DNA of 64,000 bases, taken from Gracilibacillus orientalis (GTDB lineage Bacteria; Bacillota; Bacilli; Bacillales; Amphibacillaceae). Positions 40,386 to 49,564 of the stretch are shown here, one piece after another. How positions within the stretch are numbered: position 1 is the first letter of the stretch; each line of letters begins with the position of its first letter. Made by a program: the position numbers and the translations under genes. The DNA is taken from positions 1 through 64,000 of the forward strand of contig NZ_FOTR01000004.1 in the NCBI RefSeq assembly GCF_900114645.1, read 5' to 3'. Below the pieces are notes generated by a model. It saw only the letters and a list, made by a program, of their open reading frames with translations. It ran no database searches and was not told where the DNA came from.

Positions 40386-41225
40386 ATGATGTATAAACTT
40401 GGATTGATCGGTCATCCAATTGGTCATTCATTATCACCATGGATTCATCAACAATTTTTGGATTTGGCTGAGCTAGATGGGGAATATAAATTATATGAAG
40501 GGGACCGTTATGCACTACCAGGAGTTCTGAAACATCTAAAAGAAATCGGAATTGATGGATTTAATGTGACGGTTCCATATAAACAGGTGATAGTCGATTA
40601 TCTGGATGAAATCGATAGTGATGCAGAGATTCTTAGTGCAGTTAATACAGTCGTTAATATTGATGGAAAGTGGAAAGGCTACAGTACTGATGGGGAAGGA
40701 TATGTGCGCTCATTAATAGAGCCATACCCAAACCTTTTAAATAGGGAGACATCTGTGTTAGTATTAGGTGCTGGCGGAGCGGCACGTGGTATTTACCGCG
40801 CATTAATAGGGCAAGGTGTAGATACGATTGATATAGCTAATCGCTCCCAAGATAAAGCGAAAGACCTTTTGTCATTACGACTCGGAGAAGTAAAATCGAG
40901 AGTGCTCAGCTATCAACAAGCAGAGGAGCACCTTGCGGAATATGACTTAATTGTTCAAACAACATCTGTCGGAATGAAACCGAATGTAGAGGATCAAGTT
41001 ATCCAACTTGATAATATAAGGAATGATGCGGTAGTAAGTGATATCGTCTATCAGCCGATCATGACACAATTGTTGCGTGATGCAAGTAAGCGTGGTGCCA
41101 ACATTCATCACGGACACGCAATGTTGTTGTATCAGGGACAATTAGCATTTGAAAAGTGGACAGGAAAAAATCTTGCTGTCGCACATTTAGTTGATAAATT
41201 GGAAAATAAATTAAGAGGTGAATAA
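40386..41225 (+). CDS. aroE: shikimate dehydrogenase
   Basis: NADPH-dependent reduction of 3-dehydroshikimate in aromatic amino-acid synthesis. IGHPIGHSLSPWIHQ binds shikimate. NVTVPYK holds the catalytic Lys, and VLGAGGAARGIYRAL with NRSQDKAKDL is the Rossmann NADP site. The 279 residues are normal. It lies inside the yqe operon, as in B. subtilis (aroD there). Confidence 0.95.
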   Translation: MMYKLGLIGHPIGHSLSPWIHQQFLDLAELDGEYKLYEGDRYALPGVLKHLKEIGIDGFNVTVPYKQVIVDYLDEIDSDAEILSAVNTVVNIDGKWKGYSTDGEGYVRSLIEPYPNLLNRETSVLVLGAGGAARGIYRALIGQGVDTIDIANRSQDKAKDLLSLRLGEVKSRVLSYQQAEEHLAEYDLIVQTTSVGMKPNVEDQVIQLDNIRNDAVVSDIVYQPIMTQLLRDASKRGANIHHGHAMLLYQGQLAFEKWTGKNLAVAHLVDKLENKLRGE

Positions 41226-41226
41226 T

Positions 41227-41520
41227 TTGAAACTAACCGGAAAACAGAAGCGCTTTTTACGCGCAAAAGCAAACCATTTAAGCCCGATCTTTCAGGTAGG
41301 CAAAGATGGTGTCAATGACAACATGATTAAACAAATAAGTGAAGCATTGGAAAAACGTGAATTAATCAAAATCTCAGTTTTGCAAAACTGTATGGAAGAT
41401 AAAGATGATGTAGCAGAAGCGATTGCAGAAGGTTCCGAGGCTTTTATCGTACAAATCATTGGAAATACAATCGTCTTATATAAAGAATCGGAAGAAAATA
41501 AAAACATAACTTTACCGTAA
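41227..41520 (+). CDS. yhbY: YhbY-family RNA-binding protein (YqeI)
   Basis: A 97-residue CRM-domain protein (KLTGKQKRFLRAKANHLSPIFQVGKDG) that associates with pre-50S ribosomes. The TTG at 41227 follows AGAGGTG; a GTG at 41218 lies within that SD. One base separates it from aroE. Confidence 0.93.
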   Translation: MKLTGKQKRFLRAKANHLSPIFQVGKDGVNDNMIKQISEALEKRELIKISVLQNCMEDKDDVAEAIAEGSEAFIVQIIGNTIVLYKESEENKNITLP

Positions 41521-41534
41521 AAGAGGTGGGAAGT

Positions 41535-42098
41535 TTGAAACGAATCGGATTGTTTGGAGGTACATTTGACCCGCCTCATTACGGACATTTGCTAATGGCA
41601 GAGCAGGCCTATCAGCAATTAGCACTAGATGAGGTCTGGTTCATTCCGTCTTATCAACCACCTCATAAAGCAGAGGCCAAAACAACAGCAAAAGATCGCG
41701 TCGAAATGACGAAAGCTGCTGTCTATGGACACCCTGCTTTCCATGTCCAAACGATGGAAGTGGAACGGGAAGGGAAATCCTATACGTTAAATACGATTCG
41801 CACATTGCAAGAACAATACCCTACCTATCAATTTTATTTTATAATCGGTGGTGACATGGTCGAATATTTACCAAAGTGGCACCGAATTGAAGAATTGATG
41901 GAATTAATTACTTTTGTTGGTGTTGATCGTCCAGGCTCTTCGACGAATACTCCTTATCCTGTAGAAAAGATAGAAATGCCATTAATAGCCATTTCATCGA
42001 CCATGATTCGAAGACGTCTCAGTGAAGGGCAATCCATCCGATATTTAACGACACCAGAAATCATTGCAATTATTAATAAATACGATTTATATTCATAA
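41535..42098 (+). CDS. nadD: nicotinate-nucleotide adenylyltransferase
   Basis: Forms deamido-NAD from nicotinate mononucleotide and ATP. The nucleotidyltransferase motif GGTFDPPHYGH and the C-terminal ISSTMIRRRL are intact. The TTG at 41535 follows GAGGTGG and gives 187 residues; the GTG at 41526 is part of the SD. It sits beside yqeK, a frequent pairing. Confidence 0.95.
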   Translation: MKRIGLFGGTFDPPHYGHLLMAEQAYQQLALDEVWFIPSYQPPHKAEAKTTAKDRVEMTKAAVYGHPAFHVQTMEVEREGKSYTLNTIRTLQEQYPTYQFYFIIGGDMVEYLPKWHRIEELMELITFVGVDRPGSSTNTPYPVEKIEMPLIAISSTMIRRRLSEGQSIRYLTTPEIIAIINKYDLYS

Positions 42099-42142
42099 AA
42101 TGTATTAATCCTTTTTCTAACAAAAAGGGAGAGTGAAAAAAA

Positions 42143-42712
42143 ATGGAACGAAAAGAAGCACTTAAGCTAGTGGAAAAACAACTTACAAAAAAAAGGTACG
42201 AGCACACTGTACGAGTAATGGAAACGGCATTGGCATTAGCTAAGCATTATAAGGTCAACGAAAAAAAAATAGAACTCGCCGCTATTTTTCATGACTATGC
42301 CAAGTATCGTCATCCGGAGGAAATGAAACGATGGATTATCGAAGAAAAATTGCCACATGACCTCTTGGATTATCATCAGGAATTGTGGCACGGTCCAGTT
42401 GGATCCAAGATGATTGAACGGGAAGTTGGTATGCGTGATCCGGAAATACAAAGTGCGATTTATTGGCATACTACAGGTAAACGGTATATGTCAATGATGG
42501 ACAAAGTGATTTTTATTGCTGATTATATTGAACCGGGGCGCGATTTTCCTGGAGTCGATGAAGTGAGATCAATTGTCTATGAAGATATGGAGCAAGCATG
42601 CTGGATGGCAGCTCGTAATACGATTAGCTTTTTGATGAGTAAAAACCAACCGATTTATCCAGATACATTTCAATTATATAATGAAAATATAGGGAGGAAC
42701 ATGAATGGATAG
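42143..42712 (+). CDS. yqeK: HD-domain hydrolase YqeK (symmetrical Ap4A hydrolase type)
   Basis: A 189-residue HD-domain phosphohydrolase: KRYEHTVRV supplies the first His, AAIFHDYAKY the HD pair, and FIADYIEPGRDFPGV the later Asp. Firmicute YqeK proteins hydrolyse Ap4A to two ADP. SD AAGGGAGAG. It overlaps rsfS by 8 bases. Confidence 0.92.
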   Translation: MERKEALKLVEKQLTKKRYEHTVRVMETALALAKHYKVNEKKIELAAIFHDYAKYRHPEEMKRWIIEEKLPHDLLDYHQELWHGPVGSKMIEREVGMRDPEIQSAIYWHTTGKRYMSMMDKVIFIADYIEPGRDFPGVDEVRSIVYEDMEQACWMAARNTISFLMSKNQPIYPDTFQLYNENIGRNMNG

Positions 42713-43049
42713 TAATCAATTAGTCGACTTAGTAGCAAAAGCGTGTGATGACAAGCGAGCAGAGGATATCGTCTTATTAGACATGCAGAATGTTTCATTA
42801 ATTGCTGATTATTTTCTAGTCTGTGAGGGGACCAACGAGCGTCAAGTCCAAGCAATCGCACGTGAAGTGAAAGATATTGCAGAGGCACAAAATATTGATG
42901 TGAAACGGATGGAAGGTTTCGATCAGGCAAGATGGGTATTAGTCGACCTGGGGTATCTTGTTTGTCACGTTTTTCATCGCGATGAACGTGGATATTATAA
43001 CATAGAAAAATTATGGGGAGATGCTCCTCAGCTAGAAGTGAAATTATAA
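42705..43049 (+). CDS. rsfS: ribosomal silencing factor RsfS
   Basis: A 114-residue protein that binds L14 and prevents 30S-50S joining when nutrients run low. LLDMQNVSLIADYFLVCEGTNERQVQAIA and the C-terminal DEEARGYYNIEKLW-type segment (here DERGYYNIEKLWGDA) are diagnostic. It is coupled to yqeK by overlap; its SD AGGGAGG lies in yqeK. Confidence 0.94.
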   Translation: MDSNQLVDLVAKACDDKRAEDIVLLDMQNVSLIADYFLVCEGTNERQVQAIAREVKDIAEAQNIDVKRMEGFDQARWVLVDLGYLVCHVFHRDERGYYNIEKLWGDAPQLEVKL

Positions 43050-43050
43050 A

Positions 43051-43776
43051 ATGGCTTATTCCAAATTAGCATATATTTATGATGTATTGATGGACGATGC
43101 ACCATACGATGAGTGGCAGTCATTCGTCGAAAATTTTTGTAGGCAAGTCAAAATGCTCGATCTCGGCTGTGGGACCGGCAGACTTAGCCATCAATTTGCC
43201 GAAGCAGGCTTTTCGGTAACGGGTGTCGACCTTTCTGAAGATATGCTCGCATTTGCCCAAGCTAATACATTTGGCGTCCAATATATTCAACAAGATATCC
43301 GCGAATTGGAAGGATTAAGCAGTTTTGATGTTGTGGTAAGTTTGTGTGATGTAATCAACTATATTACAACGGAAGACGAACTCAAAAGAGTATTTACTAA
43401 CGTCTGGAACTGTCTTTCCGATGAGGGTCTATTTATATTCGATATCCATAGTCTCCGTCACTTTGAAGAAAATATGGTCGGTGAAACTTTCGCCGAGATT
43501 TACGATGATATTTCTTATCTATGGTTCTGTGAGGCTGGTGAAACAAAAGGAAGTGTCGAACACGATCTCACCTTTTTCCTTTTGGATGAAGAAACGGATC
43601 AATACGAGCGCTTCGATGAGCAACATAGCCAGCGAACTTTTGCTGTTGAAACATACATGGAGCTTCTTCGAAAAGCAGGATTTCAAAACGTGACCGTTCA
43701 TGGTGATTTTTCCACCGAAAAATCTGATGAACCTGAAGAACATCAAAGAATATTTTTTGTTTGCAGAAAGGGATAA
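43051..43776 (+). CDS. yqeM: SAM-dependent methyltransferase YqeM
   Basis: A 241-residue class I methyltransferase: MLDLGCGTGRLSHQFAEAGF is motif I, VVVSLCDVINYI is the post-I region. It is the conserved last gene of the yqeG-yqeM operon; its substrate is unknown. In B. subtilis comER/comEA follow, but here a terminator and unrelated genes do. Confidence 0.9.
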   Translation: MAYSKLAYIYDVLMDDAPYDEWQSFVENFCRQVKMLDLGCGTGRLSHQFAEAGFSVTGVDLSEDMLAFAQANTFGVQYIQQDIRELEGLSSFDVVVSLCDVINYITTEDELKRVFTNVWNCLSDEGLFIFDIHSLRHFEENMVGETFAEIYDDISYLWFCEAGETKGSVEHDLTFFLLDEETDQYERFDEQHSQRTFAVETYMELLRKAGFQNVTVHGDFSTEKSDEPEEHQRIFFVCRKG

Positions 43777-43800
43777 GTCTTAAATGGCTTATCTCTTTTT
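43770..43800 (+). terminator. terminator of the yqe operon
   Basis: GGATAAG/CTTATCT core stem extended by G-U pairs, followed by CTTTTTTT; begins in the yqeM stop region. Confidence 0.7.
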
Positions 43801-43993
43801 TAGTGAAGCTCTAGAAAAGGCTGGAATCCCATGTCAACTATTCTCATCGTACGACACTAAAACTAAACAACGGGAAGATCCCAAAAAAGGTATTTGTAAT
43901 ATAGTTCAATCATTTGACGTTAGCTCCCTTTATCCGTTATTTTTGCAATGTGCATGAAGACATGCTGAGTACCTTTTAAGGAGGAATTGGAAA

Positions 43994-44650
43994 ATGTCAA
44001 AACGTGTCTTAATGGTAGTTACTAACCACACGACAATTACAGACGATCATAAAACAGGCCTATGGTTGGAAGAGTTTGCTGTTCCATACTTAGTATTTAA
44101 GGAAAAAGGCTATGATGTCACAGTAACAAGTATAGAAGGTGGAGAGGTAGCGTTAGACCCAAACAGTATAGAAGATAAGCCAGAATGGAAAGAAGCAGAG
44201 GCTGAATTAAAATCAACTAAGAAATTAACAAAAGAACATGCCAATAATAGCGATGCGGTATTCCTACCTGGTGGTCACGGCACGATGTTCGACTTTCCAG
44301 ATAATGAAACATTGCAATATATTTTACAACAATTTGCTGAGGACGATTGTGTAATTGGATCAGTTTGTCATGGTCCGGCAGGAATTGTGAATGTCACTTA
44401 TAAAGACGGTACTCCATTAGTGAAGGGCAAGAAGGTGACAGCATTTACCGATAGTGAAGAAATGGAAATGCAATTAGATCAACATATGCCTTTCTTATTA
44501 GAAAGTAAAATCCGTGAAAAAGGAGCGGATTTCCAAAAGGATGAAAACTGGTCAGACTTTTCAATTCGTGATGGAAAATTAGTTACGGGTCAAAACCCTC
44601 AATCAAGTCGTAGCACAGCTGAAAAAGTAGTGGAAGCATTGAAAGCATAA
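43994..44650 (+). CDS. DJ-1/PfpI-family protein (Hsp31-like)
   Basis: A 218-residue single-domain class I glutamine-amidotransferase-like protein. The nucleophile elbow is GSVCHGPAG with the catalytic Cys-His pair, and PGGHGTMFDF provides the acidic partner region. Relatives act as glyoxalase III, chaperone or deglycase. The Hsp31/YDR533C-type sequence suggests detoxification of methylglyoxal, but that is an inference. SD AAGGAGG. Monocistronic. Confidence 0.85.
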   Translation: MSKRVLMVVTNHTTITDDHKTGLWLEEFAVPYLVFKEKGYDVTVTSIEGGEVALDPNSIEDKPEWKEAEAELKSTKKLTKEHANNSDAVFLPGGHGTMFDFPDNETLQYILQQFAEDDCVIGSVCHGPAGIVNVTYKDGTPLVKGKKVTAFTDSEEMEMQLDQHMPFLLESKIREKGADFQKDENWSDFSIRDGKLVTGQNPQSSRSTAEKVVEALKA

Positions 44651-44656
44651 ATCTAA

Positions 44657-44692
44657 AAAGGGGGGACAAGATAATTATCTTGTCCCCCCTTT
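44657..44692. terminator. 36-bp perfectly palindromic terminator
   Basis: AAAGGGGGGACAAGATAA joins directly to its exact reverse complement; it ends the DJ-1/PfpI transcript. Confidence 0.85.
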
Positions 44693-44768
44693 AAATCTGA
44701 ATAATTGTCTTTCCCAACTGCTTCTGATAATCCTTTTATAAACGTTATCAAAAGGAGGGTTTGCCAAC

Positions 44769-46437
44769 GTGCAGTCGATGTCACTGGGTAAGAAGGATCC
44801 CCGTATTCGGGAATATGTCACACCAAATAAGATTATATGGACAACATCAGATGCCTCATTTGAAAACGAGGAGTTATTATTGCAAGACAGAGAATCACAG
44901 GTACTAATTACTCCTGACGAACCAGTCATCATAAGAAATGATGGGACTAGAATATTATTGGATTTCGGAACTGAACTCCATGGTGGAATCCAATTAGCAA
45001 TTTGGAATTGTGTTAAAAAAGGTGAGCTGGTTAAACAAGCAAAGGTTCGGGTTCGATTTGGTGAATCTGTAATGGAAGCAATGAGTGATATTGGAGGAGC
45101 GACAAATGCAACCAATGATCATGCAATAAGAGACCAAATAGTAGATGTCAGCTTTTTAGGAATGAACGAAATTGGGAATACCGGTTTTCGTTTTGTCCGT
45201 CTTGATTTATTAGAAGAAGATTGCTGGATTCAAGTCAATACGATCAAGGCGATCTTCTATCATTGTGATTTACCTGTAAAAGGATCATTCCATTCCAGTG
45301 ATCCATTATTGAATCAAATATGGGATACTGGTGCATACACCGTTTACCTTAATATGCAGGAATATATCTGGGATGGGATAAAACGAGACCGCATGCATGG
45401 TATGGATTGGTGATATGCATCCAGAAGTCGCTACCATCCAGGCAGCATTTGGCCAGACAGGAATTGTCCCACAGAGTCTTGACTTTGTGAGGGATCGAAC
45501 ACCACTACCAGATTGGATGAATACATTTCCCAGTTATTCTGCATGGTGGATGATCATTCAACACGATTGGTATATGTATACCAGTGATAAAACTTATTTA
45601 ACAGAGCAAAAAGATTATCTGGTTACCTTGCTTGATCTAATGGGATCACATATTAACGACGATGGAACAAACACAATGCCTAATCCATTCCTGGACTGGC
45701 CAACTGCTCATAATGAAAAAGGAGTAAACGCAGGCGTTCATGCGTTGTTTGTACTTGCTATTGAAAAAGCGACACATTTAATTGAGATATTAGGTGAAAC
45801 AACAGCTGCCGAACGTGGCAGGTCCTATTTAGCGAGTTTAGCTAACTACCAACCAGATCATGGTAATAGTAAGCAAGCAGCAGCGCTTTTGGCTTTGAGT
45901 GGGAAAGAGCAAGCAGAGCAAATCAATCAAGATCTATTATCACAAGGTGGCGCAAAAGGGGTTTCTACCTTCTACGGTTATTATATTCTTCAAGCGAAAG
46001 CAGAGGCAAAAGATTTTACAGAAGCACTCGATTTAATCAGAGAATACTGGGGTGGAATGTTACAGCTAGGTGCCAGCACTTTTTGGGAAGATTTTAATAT
46101 TGAATGGTTGAAAAATGCTGCAAGGATCGATCAACTAACACCAGAAGGCAAAGTCGACGTACATGGCGACCATTGTTATGTTGGTTACCGTCACAGTCTT
46201 TGTCATGGTTGGGCATCTGGTCCAACAGCATGGCTCTCATAGCATATTTTAGGTATCAAGATTAAAGAACCAGGCTGTAAAGTGATGGAAATAAAACCTT
46301 CATTAGGAGACCTTGAGTGGGTGGAAGGTTCATTTCCGACACCTTATGGCAATCTGAAAGTTAAACATTATAAACAAAAAGACGGGTCGATTGAAACATC
46401 ATATGAGGCACCAGATGAAATAGAAATCATAATTTAA
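44769..46437 (+). pseudogene. alpha-L-rhamnosidase-like (GH78, six-hairpin) gene, disrupted twice
   Basis: Two frames together make a protein of about 555 residues. The beta-sandwich part (LLDFGTELHGGIQLAIW) is followed by the (alpha/alpha)6 catalytic part (GDMHPEVATIQAAFGQTG ... GVNAGVHALFVLAIEKA). After KRDR a tandem ATGCATG at about 45391-45397 looks like a 4-base duplication and shifts the frame. Removing four bases restores DRMVWIGDMHPE. A second lesion is an in-frame TAG at 46240 inside WLS*HILGIK, after which 65 codons continue to the natural end. Start GTG 44769 after GGAGGG. Intact relatives hydrolyse rhamnosides. Two independent lesions favour a true pseudogene over a sequencing error. 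Confidence 0.82.
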
Positions 46438-46474
46438 AAAATCGAGCTCTTTCCTCGGGGAAGAGCTCGATTTC
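46437..46474. terminator. bidirectional terminator between pseudogene and cwlJ
   Basis: ATCGAGCTCTT/AAGAGCTCGAT stem flanked by A and T tracts. Confidence 0.8.
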
Positions 46475-46505
46475 ATGGAGTTTTAGAATAGCCTGTTATT
46501 GTTCA

Positions 46506-46943
46506 CTATCTATAAGCCCCTGCGCATGTATTAGCCTGTGGTTCATAATAACAATGTTGTTTATATTGCCCTGTAAGTGGCTGCCCGTACCATGTAGGTG
46601 GACATTCACCATACGGATTAAAATACCAAAGAGCATATTTGGAAGGGTGTTGTCTCCAATATTTTATTGTTTGTTCCGCTAATCTTTTCTCTGCATTTCT
46701 CGCTCTTTGATAAAAAACATTACCTTTCTGTACTGCTTCAAAAGAATAATTTCCTCCCTGTACTTGATAAATCACGTTCGGTATGGTCCTTAAACCTTGA
46801 AAATCTAAACAATCAGCTTTTACTCGATTTACAATAACATTACCAACCATAAGCATCCCTAATCGCCCTTCACCCTCGGCTTCTGCTCGCATCATCCTAG
46901 CCATTAAATCAATGTCACTGTTTGTATATTTTACTCTTGCCAC
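46506..46943 (-). CDS. cwlJ: spore cortex-lytic hydrolase CwlJ
   Basis: A 145-residue Hydrolase_2 (SleB-type) catalytic domain without signal peptide or peptidoglycan-binding domain, which is the CwlJ architecture. DLMARMMRAEAEGEGRLGMLMVGNVIVNRV carries the catalytic Glu, and the C-terminal ALWYFNPYGECPPTWYGQP matches CwlJ. CwlJ is deposited in the coat and degrades cortex during Ca-DPA-triggered germination. The start is GTG 46943 with AGAGGTG. The usual partner gerQ is not next to it. Confidence 0.9.
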   Translation of the reverse strand: MARVKYTNSDIDLMARMMRAEAEGEGRLGMLMVGNVIVNRVKADCLDFQGLRTIPNVIYQVQGGNYSFEAVQKGNVFYQRARNAEKRLAEQTIKYWRQHPSKYALWYFNPYGECPPTWYGQPLTGQYKQHCYYEPQANTCAGAYR

Positions 46944-46963
46944 TTTTTATCACCTCTAACAGA

Positions 46964-46971
46964 ATTGTATG
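46964..46971 (-). promoter_or_regulatory. sigma-E-like -10 of cwlJ
   Basis: CATACAAT on the minus strand equals the sigma-E -10 consensus; the -35 is not convincing. cwlJ is sigma-E dependent in B. subtilis. Confidence 0.4.
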
Positions 46972-47142
46972 AAAAAAGTCTGCAAAAGTGCTTTGAAATA
47001 AACAATATAGTTAGTGAAGAGTATAGAAGAAAAGGTACAAAGCCTATTGTAAATAAGGATAATGAACGCATCTACTTGACTAGTTAAGTGTCTATTTTCT
47101 GATTTCGAACTGACAAGATGAACTAACCAACCATAACGCAAG

Positions 47143-47178
47143 AATCCAGCTCTTTCCGTAAAGGAAGAGCTGGATTTC
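47143..47178 (-). terminator. terminator of alcohol dehydrogenase gene
   Basis: AATCCAGCTCTT...AAGAGCTGGATT stem directly after the minus-strand stop. Confidence 0.75.
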
Positions 47179-47179
47179 A

Positions 47180-48313
47180 TTATGGATTTAAGACAACTTT
47201 TATACAGTTATCTTGCTTTTGATTAAAGATTTCATATCCGTGTGCTGCATTATTTAATGGTAGGTTGTGTGTAATCATGGTTTTTGGATCAATCTCACCA
47301 TTCACAATTTGCTGATATATGGGCTCCATCAAGGTTCTTGCATGGGCCTGTCCCATTTTCAGTTGAACATTCCTTGAGAAAAATGCTCCTAAAGGGAAGA
47401 GATTATAATTGCCCCCATAGACCCCGGTAATTTGATAGGTTCCGCATTTCTTCACAGCTTTCGTTGCGATTTGAATCGGGCCAATAGTACCACCTTGGAG
47501 CTTCAATTTTTGCTCGACAAACTCTAAAGGAGATTTTTTACCATCCATACCAACACAATCAATTACAACATCAGCGCCACCCTTTGTTATTTCTTTCAAT
47601 GTCTCACCCATATCATCATATTCGGTAAAATTATATACTTCTGTGTGATGATGTTTTTTGGCATGTTCTAATCGATAGGTGATATAATCGACGGCAATCA
47701 CCCGTTCTGCCCCTTTTTGCCAGGCGAATTGCTGTGTCATCAATCCGACCGGACCGCATCCGAGGACAATGACGGTATCACCAGCTTTTACTCCAGCATT
47801 CTCTACACTCCAACGGGCTGTTGGCAGTACATCTGATAAAAATAAAAGAGAGGAGTCATCTAATTCACAATCTTCTGGAACCAAGAACGGTGTGTAATTA
47901 CCATAGGGCACTCTTAAATATTCAGCTTGTCCACCTGGATAATTACCAAACTTTTCAGAGTAACCTAAATATCCCCCTGAATCATAGTGCGGATTAGCGT
48001 TGTCACATTGACTTTCATGGTGAGATTCACAATAAGGACATTTTCCACAGGCAACGGTAAAAGGTATAACAACCCGATCTCCTTTTTTGACTTTTGTTAC
48101 GTTAGCCCCTATTTCTTCGACAATTCCCATCGGCTCATGACCAATCTGGTAACCGATAGGAAGAGGGAAGTTTCCTTGATATAAGTGTAAATCTGAACCA
48201 CAAATTGCTGTTGATGTAATTCGGATAATGACATCTTCTGAATCCTGTATTTTCGGAAAAGAAACTTTTTTCACCGCAACAGAATATTTTCCTTGATATG
48301 TAACAGCCTTCAT
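47180..48313 (-). CDS. zinc-dependent alcohol dehydrogenase (formaldehyde/threonine-DH-like MDR)
   Basis: A 377-residue medium-chain dehydrogenase. Catalytic zinc ligands are C38 (AICGSDLH) and H59-E60 (GHEPMG). The structural-zinc lobe is CGKCPYCESHHESQC, and the NAD-binding GCGPVGLM motif follows. A long insertion (HYDSGGYLGYSEKFGNYPGGQAEYLRVP) is typical of the glutathione-independent formaldehyde dehydrogenase-like subgroup common in bacilli. The substrate is not established. GGAGGCG SD. Monocistronic with its own terminator. Confidence 0.85.
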   Translation of the reverse strand: MKAVTYQGKYSVAVKKVSFPKIQDSEDVIIRITSTAICGSDLHLYQGNFPLPIGYQIGHEPMGIVEEIGANVTKVKKGDRVVIPFTVACGKCPYCESHHESQCDNANPHYDSGGYLGYSEKFGNYPGGQAEYLRVPYGNYTPFLVPEDCELDDSSLLFLSDVLPTARWSVENAGVKAGDTVIVLGCGPVGLMTQQFAWQKGAERVIAVDYITYRLEHAKKHHHTEVYNFTEYDDMGETLKEITKGGADVVIDCVGMDGKKSPLEFVEQKLKLQGGTIGPIQIATKAVKKCGTYQITGVYGGNYNLFPLGAFFSRNVQLKMGQAHARTLMEPIYQQIVNGEIDPKTMITHNLPLNNAAHGYEIFNQKQDNCIKVVLNP

Positions 48314-48399
48314 TCATTTCGCCTCCGAGGTTTACTATTTTTCTTTTAGGGTGCCAAAATTGATTGAAGTTATACAGGCCCGAATGATCAAGAAAGTAC

Positions 48400-48434
48400 A
48401 AAAAATGGTCTCTGTATCAAACAGAGACCATTTT
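48400..48434 (-). terminator. terminator of the YheC/D gene
   Basis: 14-bp perfect stem AAAATGGTCTCTGT/ACAGAGACCATTTT, 5-base loop, T-run on the minus strand. Confidence 0.88.
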
Positions 48435-48438
48435 ACTA

Positions 48439-49515
48439 TTACATAGATTGTGTTTTTTTATTGGCATTATTGATTTCATTCATTTTGTGATAATAATACC
48501 CGGATTTAATTAGGGCAATCTCACCGATGGCAAACTCGGTACCAGGAGAAGTGTTAATCTCGAATAAATAAGTGTTACCATTTGGATCAATTCCGATATC
48601 AATTCCCAAAGAACTTAAGTGTTTACCGGTCAGTTCTTCAATATGACCTGGAAGTCCATTACCAATTTGAATAATTTTCTTTTCAATTGCATTCCAGTTA
48701 TCAGGATAATTTACTTGAAGAAACGAACTTAATTCTGCTACATAGCCACCTTGAGCAACATTGGACACGATTTTCTGTTTGCCTGCAATTCTAACTAAAT
48801 TGACCACTGTTTCCCATTTGCCGTAAACGTTTTTCTCTAGACGAATACGTACATCAAACGGCTTGTCATTTTCGTCTACTGTTTCAATATATTTTTGACA
48901 AATATACTTTTTCTTTGATACAAGACCATATAGAAATTGGAAAATCTCATCATATGTGAGCATTTCCTCATCTGTCTCATAAATTAGATGATAACGTCCA
49001 TCATCTAATAGGGAAACTTTATAGATATGCTCTCCTCTCATCCCTTTACTGGGTTTTAAAATCACCATAGGATGGTTAGATAAGAAATTCATGATACTCT
49101 CAGGCTGATTCGTTGTAATATAGGGAATCACAATATCTTTAAATTTTTCACCATCTTTCACCAACCTATATTGTTTTGTCTTCGCCCCAATCAGATCGTT
49201 CGATATCGTACTAATCTGACGTAAATAGTTGGTGACATCTTTATGCCTAAAGCAGAGTGTGGCTAAATCATTAAATACTGGAATATCGGTAACTTCAGTG
49301 ATCCACTTGTCATTAACCAGTACTTTACCAGTTACTTGATGCTGTTCCATATCCACATCTTTAGGTGTGTAATAAATCATTGTTAATCCATAATGGGCAC
49401 AGGCTTTAGCTAATAATTTATGAAATTCATTCGGTTTTCTTGGATTTCTAACACAACCGACATATTGTTTCTGTTTGCTTTTTTTAAAATTAAAAAACGA
49501 ATTAATCTGGAACAT
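48439..49515 (-). CDS. YheC/YheD-family ATP-grasp endospore coat-associated protein
   Basis: A 358-residue protein whose C-terminal two thirds form an ATP-grasp fold. The pattern includes VILKPSKGMRGEHIYKV, YICQKYIETVDENDKPFDVRI, LGIDIGIDPNGNTYLFEINTSPG and metal-binding Glu/Asn near the end. YheC and YheD of B. subtilis are coat-associated and sporulation-expressed. The ligation reaction and substrate are unknown. SD AGGAGGTC. Confidence 0.82.
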   Translation of the reverse strand: MFQINSFFNFKKSKQKQYVGCVRNPRKPNEFHKLLAKACAHYGLTMIYYTPKDVDMEQHQVTGKVLVNDKWITEVTDIPVFNDLATLCFRHKDVTNYLRQISTISNDLIGAKTKQYRLVKDGEKFKDIVIPYITTNQPESIMNFLSNHPMVILKPSKGMRGEHIYKVSLLDDGRYHLIYETDEEMLTYDEIFQFLYGLVSKKKYICQKYIETVDENDKPFDVRIRLEKNVYGKWETVVNLVRIAGKQKIVSNVAQGGYVAELSSFLQVNYPDNWNAIEKKIIQIGNGLPGHIEELTGKHLSSLGIDIGIDPNGNTYLFEINTSPGTEFAIGEIALIKSGYYYHKMNEINNANKKTQSM

Positions 49516-49534
49516 GGTTAGACCTCCTAAAGTC

Positions 49535-49564
49535 TATAATATGTAAAATCTCTGATGATTGGTT
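49535..49564 (-). promoter_or_regulatory. possible sigma-K promoter of the YheC/D gene
   Basis: On the minus strand AACC, a 17-base spacer and CATATTATA match the sigma-K pattern mACm-N16/17-CATAnnnTA. The start site would lie only about 13 bases before the ATG, which is tight. Confidence 0.35.
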
